DNA of 64,000 nucleotides from assembly GCA_024279255.1 (NCBI GenBank), contig JAJRRT010000041.1:1-64000 (forward strand). Reading direction: 5' to 3'. Origin of the DNA: Deltaproteobacteria bacterium (GTDB lineage: Bacteria > Desulfobacterota > Desulfuromonadia > Desulfuromonadales > Geopsychrobacteraceae). How positions within the stretch are numbered: position 1 is the stretch's first letter; every line of letters starts with the position of its first letter. The notes below the pieces were generated by a model. It was not told the origin of the DNA. It ran no database searches and saw only the letters and a program-made list of their open reading frames with translations. The position numbers were made by a program, and so were the translations under genes. This document shows, piece after piece, positions 34,444-44,269 of the stretch.

Positions 34444-35418
34444 ATGAAAGCTATCGTTTGTAATGACTTCGGTCCCATTGATGAGATCGACTACACAGAG
34501 GTTCCCGATCCGCAAGCCGGACCCGGCCAGGTTGTTCTGACAACCAAGGCAATCGGGGTCAACTTTCCTGATGGCCTGTTGGTTCAGGGTCTCTATCAGC
34601 ATAAACCGGAATTGCCTTTTATCCCCGGGATAGAGGTCGCCGGCGTAGTCGAGGCCATCGGAGACGGCGTGAGCAAGCTGAAACTGGGCGATCGGGTTCT
34701 TGCCAGCACAATGACCGGTGGCTATGCGGAAAAACTCTGCATGGATGCAGCGACAGCGATTACGATTCCAGATGTGATGAGCGATGCGCATGCAGCCGTG
34801 CTCCCTTGTGCCTACGGTACCGCCCACCATGCTCTGAAACAGCGGGGCAATCTGCAACCCGGCGAAACGTTGGTTGTCTTGGGAGCTGCCGGAGGAACCG
34901 GCCTTGCTGCAGTGCAGATCGGTAAGGCGATGGGCGCACGCGTGATCGCCGTCTGTTCCGATGAGGAAAAGCTCGCTCTGGCTGCGGACTCTGGAGCCGA
35001 TGAACTGATAAATTACCGTAAGGTAGATCTACGCAAATCACTCCAGTCGATGACCAACAGGCGGGGGGTGGATGTGGTTTTCGATCCGGTCGGCGGCGAG
35101 GCTTTTAACCAGTGTGCGCGGGCCATGGCCTGGAATGGACGGTTGCTGGTTATCGGTTTCGCCTCAGGCGATATCCCGCAGTTCCCAGTCAACCTGTCCC
35201 TCGTCAAGGGCTACAGCGTGGTCGGTGTTTTCTGGGGTTCATTCACCCGTTATCAGCCCGCGGACTACGCGGACAACATGGTGGAATTGTTTCGTTGGTA
35301 CGAGCAGGGGAAGGTGAAACCGCTTATCGATAAAACCTTACCATTAAGTTCGGCAGCAGAGGCACTGCACCGGGTCGCACAGAGGAAAGTCAAAGGTAAA
35401 TTGGTTCTGGTTCCTTAG
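34444..35418 (+). CDS. NADPH:quinone reductase-like MDR family protein
   Basis: A 324-residue zinc-free medium-chain reductase. VLGAAGGTGLAAVQIGKAMGARVIAV is the Rossmann motif with the QOR-type AAGGxG loop. No structural-zinc cysteine cluster is seen. Relatives reduce quinones or enoyl thioesters; in a CoA pathway, an enoyl-CoA reductase role similar to acryloyl-CoA reductase is plausible but unproved. Confidence 0.87.
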   Translation: MKAIVCNDFGPIDEIDYTEVPDPQAGPGQVVLTTKAIGVNFPDGLLVQGLYQHKPELPFIPGIEVAGVVEAIGDGVSKLKLGDRVLASTMTGGYAEKLCMDAATAITIPDVMSDAHAAVLPCAYGTAHHALKQRGNLQPGETLVVLGAAGGTGLAAVQIGKAMGARVIAVCSDEEKLALAADSGADELINYRKVDLRKSLQSMTNRRGVDVVFDPVGGEAFNQCARAMAWNGRLLVIGFASGDIPQFPVNLSLVKGYSVVGVFWGSFTRYQPADYADNMVELFRWYEQGKVKPLIDKTLPLSSAAEALHRVAQRKVKGKLVLVP

Positions 35419-35465
35419 GGGGGATGATTTGTCCATCAAGATCAGGAGGTAGTTTCGACGCTTAG

Positions 35466-35696
35466 ATGGGGAAGACGGAGATTATGAATTCGGCAGAGAG
35501 AAAAGATCGGGAAATTAACGACGAGACTCCCACGAAAAATTGTCCTTGGTGTGGGGAGATACCCAATATCACCGAGCTCGGTTGGGGAGGAATGTCGATA
35601 AGGTGCAATAACAGAGCTTGTCGGATGCGTCCGGAGACCACTTGGTGTGACAGTGTTGAAGAAGCGTTAACCATGTGGAATGCAAGACATATCTGA
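35466..35696 (+). CDS. Small Lar-like zinc-ribbon protein
   Basis: A 76-residue (or 70 from the ATG at 35484) zinc-ribbon protein with CPWCGE near residue 24 and CNNRAC near 47, then the WNAR ending typical of the restriction-alleviation Lar family (CPFCG...C..C...A...WN.R). AGGAGG lies upstream at 35444-35449, rather far from the first ATG. It is an odd guest inside a catabolic operon; it may be phage-derived or a real small regulator. Confidence 0.6.
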   Translation: MGKTEIMNSAERKDREINDETPTKNCPWCGEIPNITELGWGGMSIRCNNRACRMRPETTWCDSVEEALTMWNARHI

Positions 35697-35871
35697 GAGC
35701 ACTCTTTGCGGGCCCCTTCGTGAGAGTACTCTGCCACGTTTCACGTATGAAGCTGCAGCGAAGTTCAAAACCTGGATTTAAAATGTTGTGTAAGATTGGT
35801 AATCTGCAGAATTTTCGTTTCCCTTGTATTGATATTAAGTGGCTGTACCGGTTGTCAGAAACAACACCAGG

Positions 35872-35887
35872 CGGCGACAACTGTCGC
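35872..35887. other. Perfect 16-bp palindrome before the FadB-like gene
   Basis: GGCGACAACTGTCGCC lies 21 bp before the start codon at 35909. It could be an operator or a small hairpin near the ribosome site. The rest of the 212-bp gap (35697-35908) shows no gene or sigma-54 promoter. Confidence 0.45.
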
Positions 35888-35908
35888 CTTATAGAAACGG
35901 AGTAAGAA

Positions 35909-38059
35909 ATGATATTTCAAGGCAATGCGCTTTCGATTCGAGAGCTTGAAGGTGGGATCGCCGAGCTGATCTTCGATCTTGAAGGTGAGTTCGTCAATAA
36001 GTTTGACATCCTGACAGTTGAAGAGTTGGGACGTGCCATTGATGCATTGGAACAGAGTGAAGGTATCAAAGGGTTGATTGTTACCAGTGCTAAAAGTGTG
36101 TTTATCGTCGGTGCTGATATCAGTGAGTTCGGTCCACTGTTTGGCAAGGGGAGTGATGCCATCAAGGCACACATCGGCGGCAATAATCAGAATTTCGCCC
36201 GTCTGGAATCCCTCCCTTTCCCGACGGTTGTCATCATAGACGGTTTTGCTCTGGGCGGGGGTTTCGAATTCTGCTTGAGCTGCGACTACCGCGTTATCAG
36301 CCCCCGCGGCAAGGTCGGCTTGCCTGAAACCAAACTGGGCCTGATCCCTGGTTGGGGCGGGACGGTTCGTTTGCCGCGGTTGATCGGTGTTGACCTGGCT
36401 GCAGAATGGATCGCCACCGGCAAAGAGCAGAGCCCACAGACAGCGCTTCGGGTTGGTGCTGTAGATGCAGTTGTCGAACCTGAGAAACTGCGTGATGCTG
36501 CTCTTACGACACTCCAGCAAGCGATTACCGGAAAACTTGATTATCAACAGCGCCGGACGGTGAAGAACTCTCCCTTGCCGATGAACCCCAATGAGGCCGG
36601 GATGGTCTTCGAGACCACCAGGGCGGGCATCGCGGCTCAAGTTGGACGTAATTTTCCGGCCCCGCTGGCAGCTCTTGATTCAATGCAGCAAGGAGCCGAT
36701 AAGGGGCGTGACGAGGCGGTTGCTATCGAGACCGAGCAATTTGCCAAAGTCTGCATGACCGAGGCCGCTGCCTCAATGATCGGCCTGTTCATAAGCGATC
36801 AGTTGATTGCCAAGAAAGCCAAGGTCTGTAGTAAGCAGGCGTCCAAGTCGGTGGAAAAGGCCGCTGTACTGGGAGCTGGTATCATGGGTGGTGGAATCGC
36901 GTATCAATCCTCTATTAAGGGCGTCCCGATTGTGATGAAGGACATCATGCAGGAGGGGATCGATCTGGGGCTCTCCGAAGCGAACAAACTGCTTGCCAAG
37001 CGGGTTGAAAAAGGGCGCATGGCGCCACGCAAGATGGGTGATGTGCTCAACCGCATCGAGCCGACCCTGAGCTATGATGGTTTTGACAAGGTCGATATCG
37101 TCGTTGAGGCGGTGGTTGAAAATCCCAAGGTCAAGCATGCCGTGCTCACCGAAGTCGAAAAACATGTGGCAGAAGATACCGTTATCACTTCGAATACTTC
37201 GACCATCTCCATCGATTCTCTTGCCGAGGCTCTGCAGCGGCCAGAAAACTTCTGCGGCATGCATTTTTTCAACCCGGTACACATGATGCCGTTGGTTGAG
37301 GTTATTCGCGGCGAAAAGAGTTCTGATGAAGCCGTTGCGCGTACCGTTGCGTATGCCACCGCTATCGGCAAAAAAGCGATCGTGGTCAAAGATTGCCCCG
37401 GTTTCCTGGTTAATCGTGTGCTCTTTCCCTACTTTTTCGGCTTTGAAGCGCTGCTGCGCGACGGGGCCGATTACCTGCAGGTCGACAAGGTGATGTCGAA
37501 GTGGGGCTGGCCGATGGGGCCGGCCTATCTGCTTGACGTGGTCGGCATCGATACCGCCGCTCACTGTGAAACGGTCATGGCGGCAGGTTTCCCGGAGCGG
37601 ATGGGCAAGACTTTCAAGAGTGCCATCGACGTCATGGCTGAGAACAAGCGCTTTGGCCAGAAAAACGCTAAGGGCTTCTACGATTATGCGCCTGACAAGC
37701 GGGGCAGAATCAAGAAGGTCCCCTCGGAAGATGCCTATCAGTTACTCGCTCCCCATGTTGCCGATCGCCGCGATTTCGACGTCGAGGAGATTATTGCTCG
37801 CACTATGATCCCGATGGCGACCGAGATGGCGCGCTGCCTCGAAGAGGGGATTGTCGGTTCCGCAGCCGAAGCCGATATGGCCTTGATCTACGGTCTTGGT
37901 TTTCCGGTTTTCCGCGGCGGTGTGTTCCGCTGGGTTGACAGTGTCGGCATCAAGGAAGTCTGTGTTCTGGCGGATAAGTATGCCGATCTGGGCCCCTTGT
38001 ATGTTCCGACACCAGGGATGCGGGAAATGGCTGCTGCAGGCAAAAATTACTACGCGTAA
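35909..38059 (+). CDS. FadB-like enoyl-CoA hydratase/3-hydroxyacyl-CoA dehydrogenase
   Basis: A 716-residue bifunctional protein. The N-terminal crotonase domain has an oxyanion loop IVGADISEF and both catalytic Glu contexts (ALGGGFEFCLSCDYR and GLPETKLGLIPGWGG). The dehydrogenase domain starts near residue 315 with VLGAGIMGGGIAYQSS and contains HFFNPVHMMPLVEVI. Length and order match E. coli FadB. With the thiolase 29 bp downstream it forms the last beta-oxidation steps of the pathway. Confidence 0.93.
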   Translation: MIFQGNALSIRELEGGIAELIFDLEGEFVNKFDILTVEELGRAIDALEQSEGIKGLIVTSAKSVFIVGADISEFGPLFGKGSDAIKAHIGGNNQNFARLESLPFPTVVIIDGFALGGGFEFCLSCDYRVISPRGKVGLPETKLGLIPGWGGTVRLPRLIGVDLAAEWIATGKEQSPQTALRVGAVDAVVEPEKLRDAALTTLQQAITGKLDYQQRRTVKNSPLPMNPNEAGMVFETTRAGIAAQVGRNFPAPLAALDSMQQGADKGRDEAVAIETEQFAKVCMTEAAASMIGLFISDQLIAKKAKVCSKQASKSVEKAAVLGAGIMGGGIAYQSSIKGVPIVMKDIMQEGIDLGLSEANKLLAKRVEKGRMAPRKMGDVLNRIEPTLSYDGFDKVDIVVEAVVENPKVKHAVLTEVEKHVAEDTVITSNTSTISIDSLAEALQRPENFCGMHFFNPVHMMPLVEVIRGEKSSDEAVARTVAYATAIGKKAIVVKDCPGFLVNRVLFPYFFGFEALLRDGADYLQVDKVMSKWGWPMGPAYLLDVVGIDTAAHCETVMAAGFPERMGKTFKSAIDVMAENKRFGQKNAKGFYDYAPDKRGRIKKVPSEDAYQLLAPHVADRRDFDVEEIIARTMIPMATEMARCLEEGIVGSAAEADMALIYGLGFPVFRGGVFRWVDSVGIKEVCVLADKYADLGPLYVPTPGMREMAAAGKNYYA

Positions 38060-38085
38060 TGGACTGAATCTGAAAGAGGAGTTGA

Positions 38086-39264
<1,179 letters not shown>

Positions 39265-39346
39265 GCCGTCTCGAAGCTGTCCGTCCTGTTGAGTTCGTTT
39301 CGAAGTTCGGTACATGACTGCTCCTGAAGCCTTATCATGTGCCTAC

Positions 39347-39374
39347 TGAGAAACTTTTCGGTTTCTCATTTTTT
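39347..39374 (+). terminator. Rho-independent terminator after the thiolase gene
   Basis: TGAGAAAC / GTTTCTCA with a 6-nt loop, followed by a run of T. It ends the CoA-pathway operon. Confidence 0.85.
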
Positions 39375-39377
39375 ACT

Positions 39378-39413
39378 GGACTTTGCCCTCAAGTTTCTTT
39401 GAGGGCAAAGTCC
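39378..39413. terminator. Second perfect hairpin
   Basis: A perfect 15-bp stem, GGACTTTGCCCTCAA (39378-39392) and TTGAGGGCAAAGTCC (39399-39413), 6-nt loop, only 3 bp after the first terminator. Possibly a backup terminator. The remaining 400 bp to the regulator gene show no gene. Confidence 0.7.
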
Positions 39414-39810
39414 AATCTTTAGTAGATATTATGTCGTTTTCTGCCTCCAACAGGTACTCTGTTCGACAGCCTTCTGGACAAAATAAAACATGGGTTGTAA
39501 TCTTGTATTCTAATAATATTGTTTAGGTTGTCCACTTAACCCCGGTTGAGATAAAAACCGGTACGGGATCGCCCTGATCTGGTGCATAACAAGTGACACT
39601 CAGTTCACTGAGGCCGGCATCAACTTTACTGTCGACAGCGATCTGTTTAACTCTAACTTGAGAAAAAGGGATTACTGATTATTATAAAGCGGTATTTGTA
39701 AAGAGACGTTTTAAATTAAATATTTCGGGTTTTGGGGGTGGGGATCTCGTTTTTTGTCCAGTAGGTAATTTGAAAAAACCATTGAGCCGAAAAAGGCCAG
39801 AGGTGTAAGA

Positions 39811-41373
39811 GTGGATGAAACACAACAATATGACTATGGTGGATCTCTGAGGTTTGAAAAGCTTCTTGCCGAAGTGTCAGCGACCTTTGTCAATATGCCT
39901 GCCAGCGAAGTTGACGCAAACATAGAGGAGGTGCTCGGGCAGTTCGGTAGTTTTTTGAGGGTTGATCGTATTGATCTCGTCGGCTTCAGCCAGGAATTAA
40001 AAAAGGCACATATTACGCATTCATGGGCTGCTGAAGGACTTGAACGCCACCCGCATACCCTTATACGAGAGAACTATCCCTGGTTGACGGGGAAGGCAGC
40101 TAGGATGAAAACTGTCCAATGGGATGATTCTGCTGAGTTACCATCGGCCGAAGACAGGAAAAGCCTTAAGGTGTTAGGAATTCAGGCTGGTCTCGTCATC
40201 CCTTTCGGGATTGAAGGCAAATTTGCTTATGGGTTGGCATTCGGGCACCACTCCACGCGTTCTTGGCCGGAAGGACTTGCTCAACGATTCAGGCTGCTTG
40301 GTGAGGTTATCCTCAATGCACTCCTTCGAAAGCAGGCCGACCTTGATATCCGTAAGGCCTTTGACGAGATCAAGGACCTGAAAGAGCGAGTTGAGAGTGA
40401 AAATGTTCTCCTCCGCGAAGAGATAGGGGCTCTACAGGGGCATCCGGAGATTTTAGGAAATAGCGACCAGATCAAAGAGGTCCTTCGTAAAGTTGATCAA
40501 GTGGCCAAGACGGCTACCGCGGTTCTTATTCTAGGGGAAACAGGAACCGGTAAGGAGCTGATCGCGCGGGCTATACATAATCAAAGTTCTAGAAAAAACA
40601 GGCCTATGGTTACGGTAAACTGCGGCGCTCTTCCTGCTAATCTGATTGAAAGTGAGCTCTTTGGTCACGAAAAAGGAGCTTTTACCGGTGCAACAACAAG
40701 GCGCGCAGGACGTTTTCAGGTCGCAGATGGATCAACCATTTTTCTGGATGAAATCGGCGATATGCCCATTGAACTCCAGGTCAAATTGCTTCGCGTCCTG
40801 CAGGAGGGCCAGTTTGAGCCGTTAGGGAGTTCGAAGACCGTAAAAGTTGACGTCCGGGTGGTCGCTGCTACGAATATCGACATGTTGAAGGCGGTTCAGG
40901 AAGGGACTGTCAGACAGGACCTTTACTACCGTTTGAATGTCTTTCCCATAAGGACTCCTCCATTAAGAGAACGTATTGAAGACATTCATTTATTGACATT
41001 GACTTTCGTACCGGAGTTTGGGGAGGCGATCGGAAAACGTATTGACAAAATTTCGAAAAGCAGCATAGAGGCCTTGAAACGTTATTCCTGGCCTGGAAAT
41101 ATCCGGGAACTCAGAAATGTGATTGAGCACGCTGTTATTGTGAACAATGGCGGCCCCCTTATGGTGGATATCCCGGAACTTGTTTGTTCTGATGAGGGTG
41201 GGGCTCAGACGCTGGAGGAACATGAGCGCAGGTATATCATGAGTATTTTGAAGCAGGTCGGTGGTCGAATTCGTGGTAAGGGTGGGGCTGCCGAAATCCT
41301 GGATCTCAAGCCGACCACCCTTTATTCAAAAATGAAGAAACTGGAAATCGAATACGGAAAGGGCCGCTCGTAG
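39811..41373 (+). CDS. Sigma-54-dependent transcriptional activator (GAF, AAA+, Fis)
   Basis: A 520-residue activator. Residues about 20-175 form a GAF-like sensor domain, followed by a coiled-coil linker (IRKAFDEIKDLKERVESENV). The AAA+ domain has Walker A GETGTGKEL (about 244), the sigma-54-contacting GAFTGA (about 289), Walker B IFLDEIGDMP, and ends with a Fis-type helix-turn-helix (GGAAEILDLKPTTLYSKMKKL). The start is GTG. It is the only such activator in the window and lies among operons carrying sigma-54 promoters and shared dyads, so it is the likely regulator. The ligand is unknown. Confidence 0.93.
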   Translation: MDETQQYDYGGSLRFEKLLAEVSATFVNMPASEVDANIEEVLGQFGSFLRVDRIDLVGFSQELKKAHITHSWAAEGLERHPHTLIRENYPWLTGKAARMKTVQWDDSAELPSAEDRKSLKVLGIQAGLVIPFGIEGKFAYGLAFGHHSTRSWPEGLAQRFRLLGEVILNALLRKQADLDIRKAFDEIKDLKERVESENVLLREEIGALQGHPEILGNSDQIKEVLRKVDQVAKTATAVLILGETGTGKELIARAIHNQSSRKNRPMVTVNCGALPANLIESELFGHEKGAFTGATTRRAGRFQVADGSTIFLDEIGDMPIELQVKLLRVLQEGQFEPLGSSKTVKVDVRVVAATNIDMLKAVQEGTVRQDLYYRLNVFPIRTPPLRERIEDIHLLTLTFVPEFGEAIGKRIDKISKSSIEALKRYSWPGNIRELRNVIEHAVIVNNGGPLMVDIPELVCSDEGGAQTLEEHERRYIMSILKQVGGRIRGKGGAAEILDLKPTTLYSKMKKLEIEYGKGRS

Positions 41374-41829
41374 CCTGAGGATAAGTTTCGCCTTTACAAC
41401 TGATCTCGTCTGTCGATTTTTAGAAAATGTTTATCCGGTCACGTCTGAACTTCCACTGATTATTCTTTCCGCCTGGTTTACGTCTGTAAACTGATGCCCT
41501 TTGTTCACAGCGACTTCAATTGTACCCTGCAAGTTCTTTTTTTCGAAGCCAACCGTTTAAAATACCCTTTTTCTCTCCTTGGAATCATGTGCCAATACAG
41601 CCATGTCAGGCAAGTTGTCGGGATATTAGACGCCTCCCGACAGCACATAGCAAATCGAGTGTTTACTGAAATTCGATAATGCTCGACAGCCACCTGTTTC
41701 ATTGAAGCATTGCTATATTGTGCCGTCGCTGATCGTCCCAGTTCACCAGGGTTATTCTTTAATTCGCGCGACCATTCGCTTCTTGACCCATGGCCGCGAG
41801 AAAGCCGTTCTGTGCAGACTTGCTGCCAT
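41374..41829. other. Gene-free stretch after the activator
   Basis: No gene, RNA or promoter was recognised. An 11-C tract lies at its right border (about 41834-41844). Confidence 0.55.
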
Positions 41830-42061
41830 TCCGCCCCCCCCCCCTCAAATGCTGGATCGTCGGATTTGGCTCCAGTCGCCCCTCCCGCATTATATTCATC
41901 CCAGTTGTTTCCTCTGCCGAGTCTATACCTGCAAGAAAAGCCTTCTCTGTCCCGTCTCGTTGCCATTGTTTCTGAGCGCCTGCTTTTTCCCTGGAGACCC
42001 ACAATGCGCGATCTCTTTTGCACCTCTGAAGAGATGTTGTTTGTCTGGTCCTGCAATGAGC

Positions 42062-42096
42062 CGTCGATATGTAGACGCTCCGTCGAGGATTCGACG
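42062..42096 (+). promoter_or_regulatory. Activator-binding site, tandem dyads (site 5)
   Basis: CGTCGATATGTAGACG (42062-42077) and CGTCGAGGATTCGACG (42081-42096), starts 19 bp apart, 135 bp before the sigma-54 promoter at 42197. Confidence 0.87.
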
Positions 42097-42196
42097 GTAG
42101 GCTTCGGCCAGGTCTTCTCTTTTGGGGAAACGAATTCTCCGCAAACAACGTTCTATGTCGGGTACTTGAGGACTGTTTTGGGCCGTTATTAATTCT

Positions 42197-42212
42197 TGGC
42201 TCAGGCCGTGCA
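42197..42212 (+). promoter_or_regulatory. Sigma-54 promoter of transport cassette 2 and the rdh block
   Basis: TGGCTCAGGCCGTGCA, GG-N10-GC. All genes from 42468 to 59319 are on the same strand with no other clear promoter, so this could drive a 17-kb unit. The leader to the first gene is about 255 nt. Confidence 0.82.
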
Positions 42213-42467
42213 ATTAGGATGGCTAGCGAAGATCAATATCATCATGATTTAGTCTGAGTATGCCTCTGCGTGGCGCTATGGAGGGTCGTATTTGTAGTGT
42301 ACTGGTAACTCGACGGCTATTTTTGAGGGTGACAAACGGCGGTATGAATAGGAGTGGCCTGCCTAAGTAATTAGATGATTCAGATGTCTAGATAAATTTG
42401 GCGGGCAAAGGGAGAAAGTGGGGTTTTGCCCAGTATGTTGGTTATATTTGTTGACGGAGGAAGCAGT

Positions 42468-44252
42468 ATGAGATGGAGAAGGAAGTTGAGTTGTCAATGT
42501 TTGGCTCTGTGTCTGGTCACAGTCGTGACAACAGCGGGTTTGTTTGCCCCAGTGTCGGTAAATGCTTTCCGTTTTGATTATGGAGATGTAACCGGTAGTG
42601 TGGATACCACCATTTCCTATGGTGCGACCTGGCGAGTCAATGACCGCGACAAGGGTTTATATCGTGGGCTCTATTTCGATAGTAGCGGCGCTCCTGTCGA
42701 CAAGGGCGGTAACATGGCATCGGTTAACCACGACAATGGTAACCTCAATTACGACAAGGGTTTGATCAGCAGTGTCGCCAAGGTCACCAGTGAGATGGAT
42801 GTCGCATATCGGGATCAATTCGGGTTTTTCGTTCGCGGGACTGGCTTCTATGATTGGGAGAACGAAGAGGGTACGCGCGCGAAAGAGCCGCTCAGTTCCG
42901 AAGCTCTCGAATTGGTCGGTAGCGATATCAAGCTGCTGGATGCTTTTGTCTGGGGGGAGGGCGATGTCGGCGATACAACAGTCCAGGTCCGGCTCGGTGA
43001 GCAGGTTATCAGTTGGGGCGAAAGCACTTTCCTGTTGGGTGGTATCAATGCGACCAATCCGATCAATATTGCGGCGATCCGTATACCCGGTGCGGAGCTG
43101 AAAGAAGCTTTGCTCCCCGAAGGGTTGTTGTGGGGTTCGGTCGGTGCGACCGAGAACCTGACCTTCGAGGGTTACTACCAATATGATTGGGACAGCTACA
43201 TTCTCGATCCTGCCGGTTCCTATTTTAGTGTCAGCGACTTTGTCGGCGACGGTGGTAATAGTCTGACCATCGGCAATGGCAATTTGCCTGAGAACTATCC
43301 ATCTCCTCCGGCACCTGCGGTCGGTTTCCCGATGCCCTACACCGTAAGCCGTGCTGCTGACAAAAATGCCAAGGACACCGGGCAGTTCGGTCTTGCCATG
43401 CGTCTCTTTGCTCCCGAACTGAATGATACCGAGTTCGGTTTGTACTACGTCAAGTACCACAGTCGTCTACCGACGATTAATGCTTATAAAGGAGCTGGCC
43501 CTTCGTTACCGCTTCTGGGACCTGGTATGCCGAGTATCAAGATTCCGGCAACAGCGCAGTATGCTATCGAATATCCGGAAGATATTCAGTTGATCGGTGT
43601 CAGTTTCGCAACCCAGTTGCCGGATTCCGGCGTCGCACTGCAGGGGGAGATTTCCCACAAGTTCGATACCCCGGTTCAGGTTGATGATGTAGAGATCCTT
43701 TCGGCTGCTCTTGGTTTGCCGTCTCAGTTGGGTCTGCCCGCTGATTTTGCTGACGGTGAGTATATTCAGGGTTATGTCGAACTTGACGTCACTCAAGCTC
43801 AGTTGACCGTGACCCAACTTTTCCCGCAGGTGCTCGGTGCCAATCTGGCCGTGGTGTTAGGCGAAGTCGGTGTTACCTATGTCCATGACATGCCGAGCCA
43901 GGATGAGTTGCGTCTCAAGGTTTTCGCAGAGCCGACCTTGACCGATGTCTCCAAGCCTTTTGTCGATGATGTTTCCTGGGGGTACCGGTTGCGGGCCATT
44001 CTCAATTATGAAGATGTATTCGGGCTGTTCAAGGTGTCGCCTCGTATCGCTTGGTCGCACGATGTTTCGGGCAATGCGCCGAATCCCGGCGGTAACTTCA
44101 TTGAGAAACGCAAAGCGTACACCGTCGGTGTCAATACTGCGTATCAGAGTTGGAATGTTGATCTCTCTTATACCGATTTCTTCGGTGCCGACCATTACAA
44201 CAACATTAACGACCGTGACCTCGTCTCGGCCGTTATCAAATATTCGTTCTAG
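42468..44252 (+). CDS. DUF1302-family outer-membrane protein, cassette 2
   Basis: About 594 residues with a signal peptide (LALCLVTVVTTAGLFAPVSVNA) and a barrel-type sequence ending VIKYSF. The mature start AFRFDYGDVTGSVDTTISYG closely parallels the cassette 1 protein (FRFSLLDDEVTGSLDTTMSYG). The start at 42468 has GGAGG 7 bp upstream. Likely the outer-membrane channel for the compound handled by the operon. Confidence 0.85.
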   Translation: MRWRRKLSCQCLALCLVTVVTTAGLFAPVSVNAFRFDYGDVTGSVDTTISYGATWRVNDRDKGLYRGLYFDSSGAPVDKGGNMASVNHDNGNLNYDKGLISSVAKVTSEMDVAYRDQFGFFVRGTGFYDWENEEGTRAKEPLSSEALELVGSDIKLLDAFVWGEGDVGDTTVQVRLGEQVISWGESTFLLGGINATNPINIAAIRIPGAELKEALLPEGLLWGSVGATENLTFEGYYQYDWDSYILDPAGSYFSVSDFVGDGGNSLTIGNGNLPENYPSPPAPAVGFPMPYTVSRAADKNAKDTGQFGLAMRLFAPELNDTEFGLYYVKYHSRLPTINAYKGAGPSLPLLGPGMPSIKIPATAQYAIEYPEDIQLIGVSFATQLPDSGVALQGEISHKFDTPVQVDDVEILSAALGLPSQLGLPADFADGEYIQGYVELDVTQAQLTVTQLFPQVLGANLAVVLGEVGVTYVHDMPSQDELRLKVFAEPTLTDVSKPFVDDVSWGYRLRAILNYEDVFGLFKVSPRIAWSHDVSGNAPNPGGNFIEKRKAYTVGVNTAYQSWNVDLSYTDFFGADHYNNINDRDLVSAVIKYSF

Positions 44253-44269
44253 AAAAGGAGAACAGGAAT

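Larger units (their letters stand above)
41830..42365 (+). repeat. Conserved upstream region of transport cassette 2 (partner 19655-20210)
   Basis: Aligns with the region before cassette 1 through the dyads, the promoter and about 150 bp of leader (GTACTGGTAACT, TTTTTGAGGGTGACAAACGGCG, ATGAATA). Minus-strand readings in both copies share the string GIDSA-ETT, but both carry stops nearby, so coding is doubtful. Confidence 0.82.

Noticed and set aside
41759-42148. A 129-codon minus-strand frame in the upstream repeat
   Set aside because: The matching frame at 19539-19805 is shorter and diverges, and the region holds the dyads, so coding is unlikely even though a short string (GIDSA-ETT) is shared.
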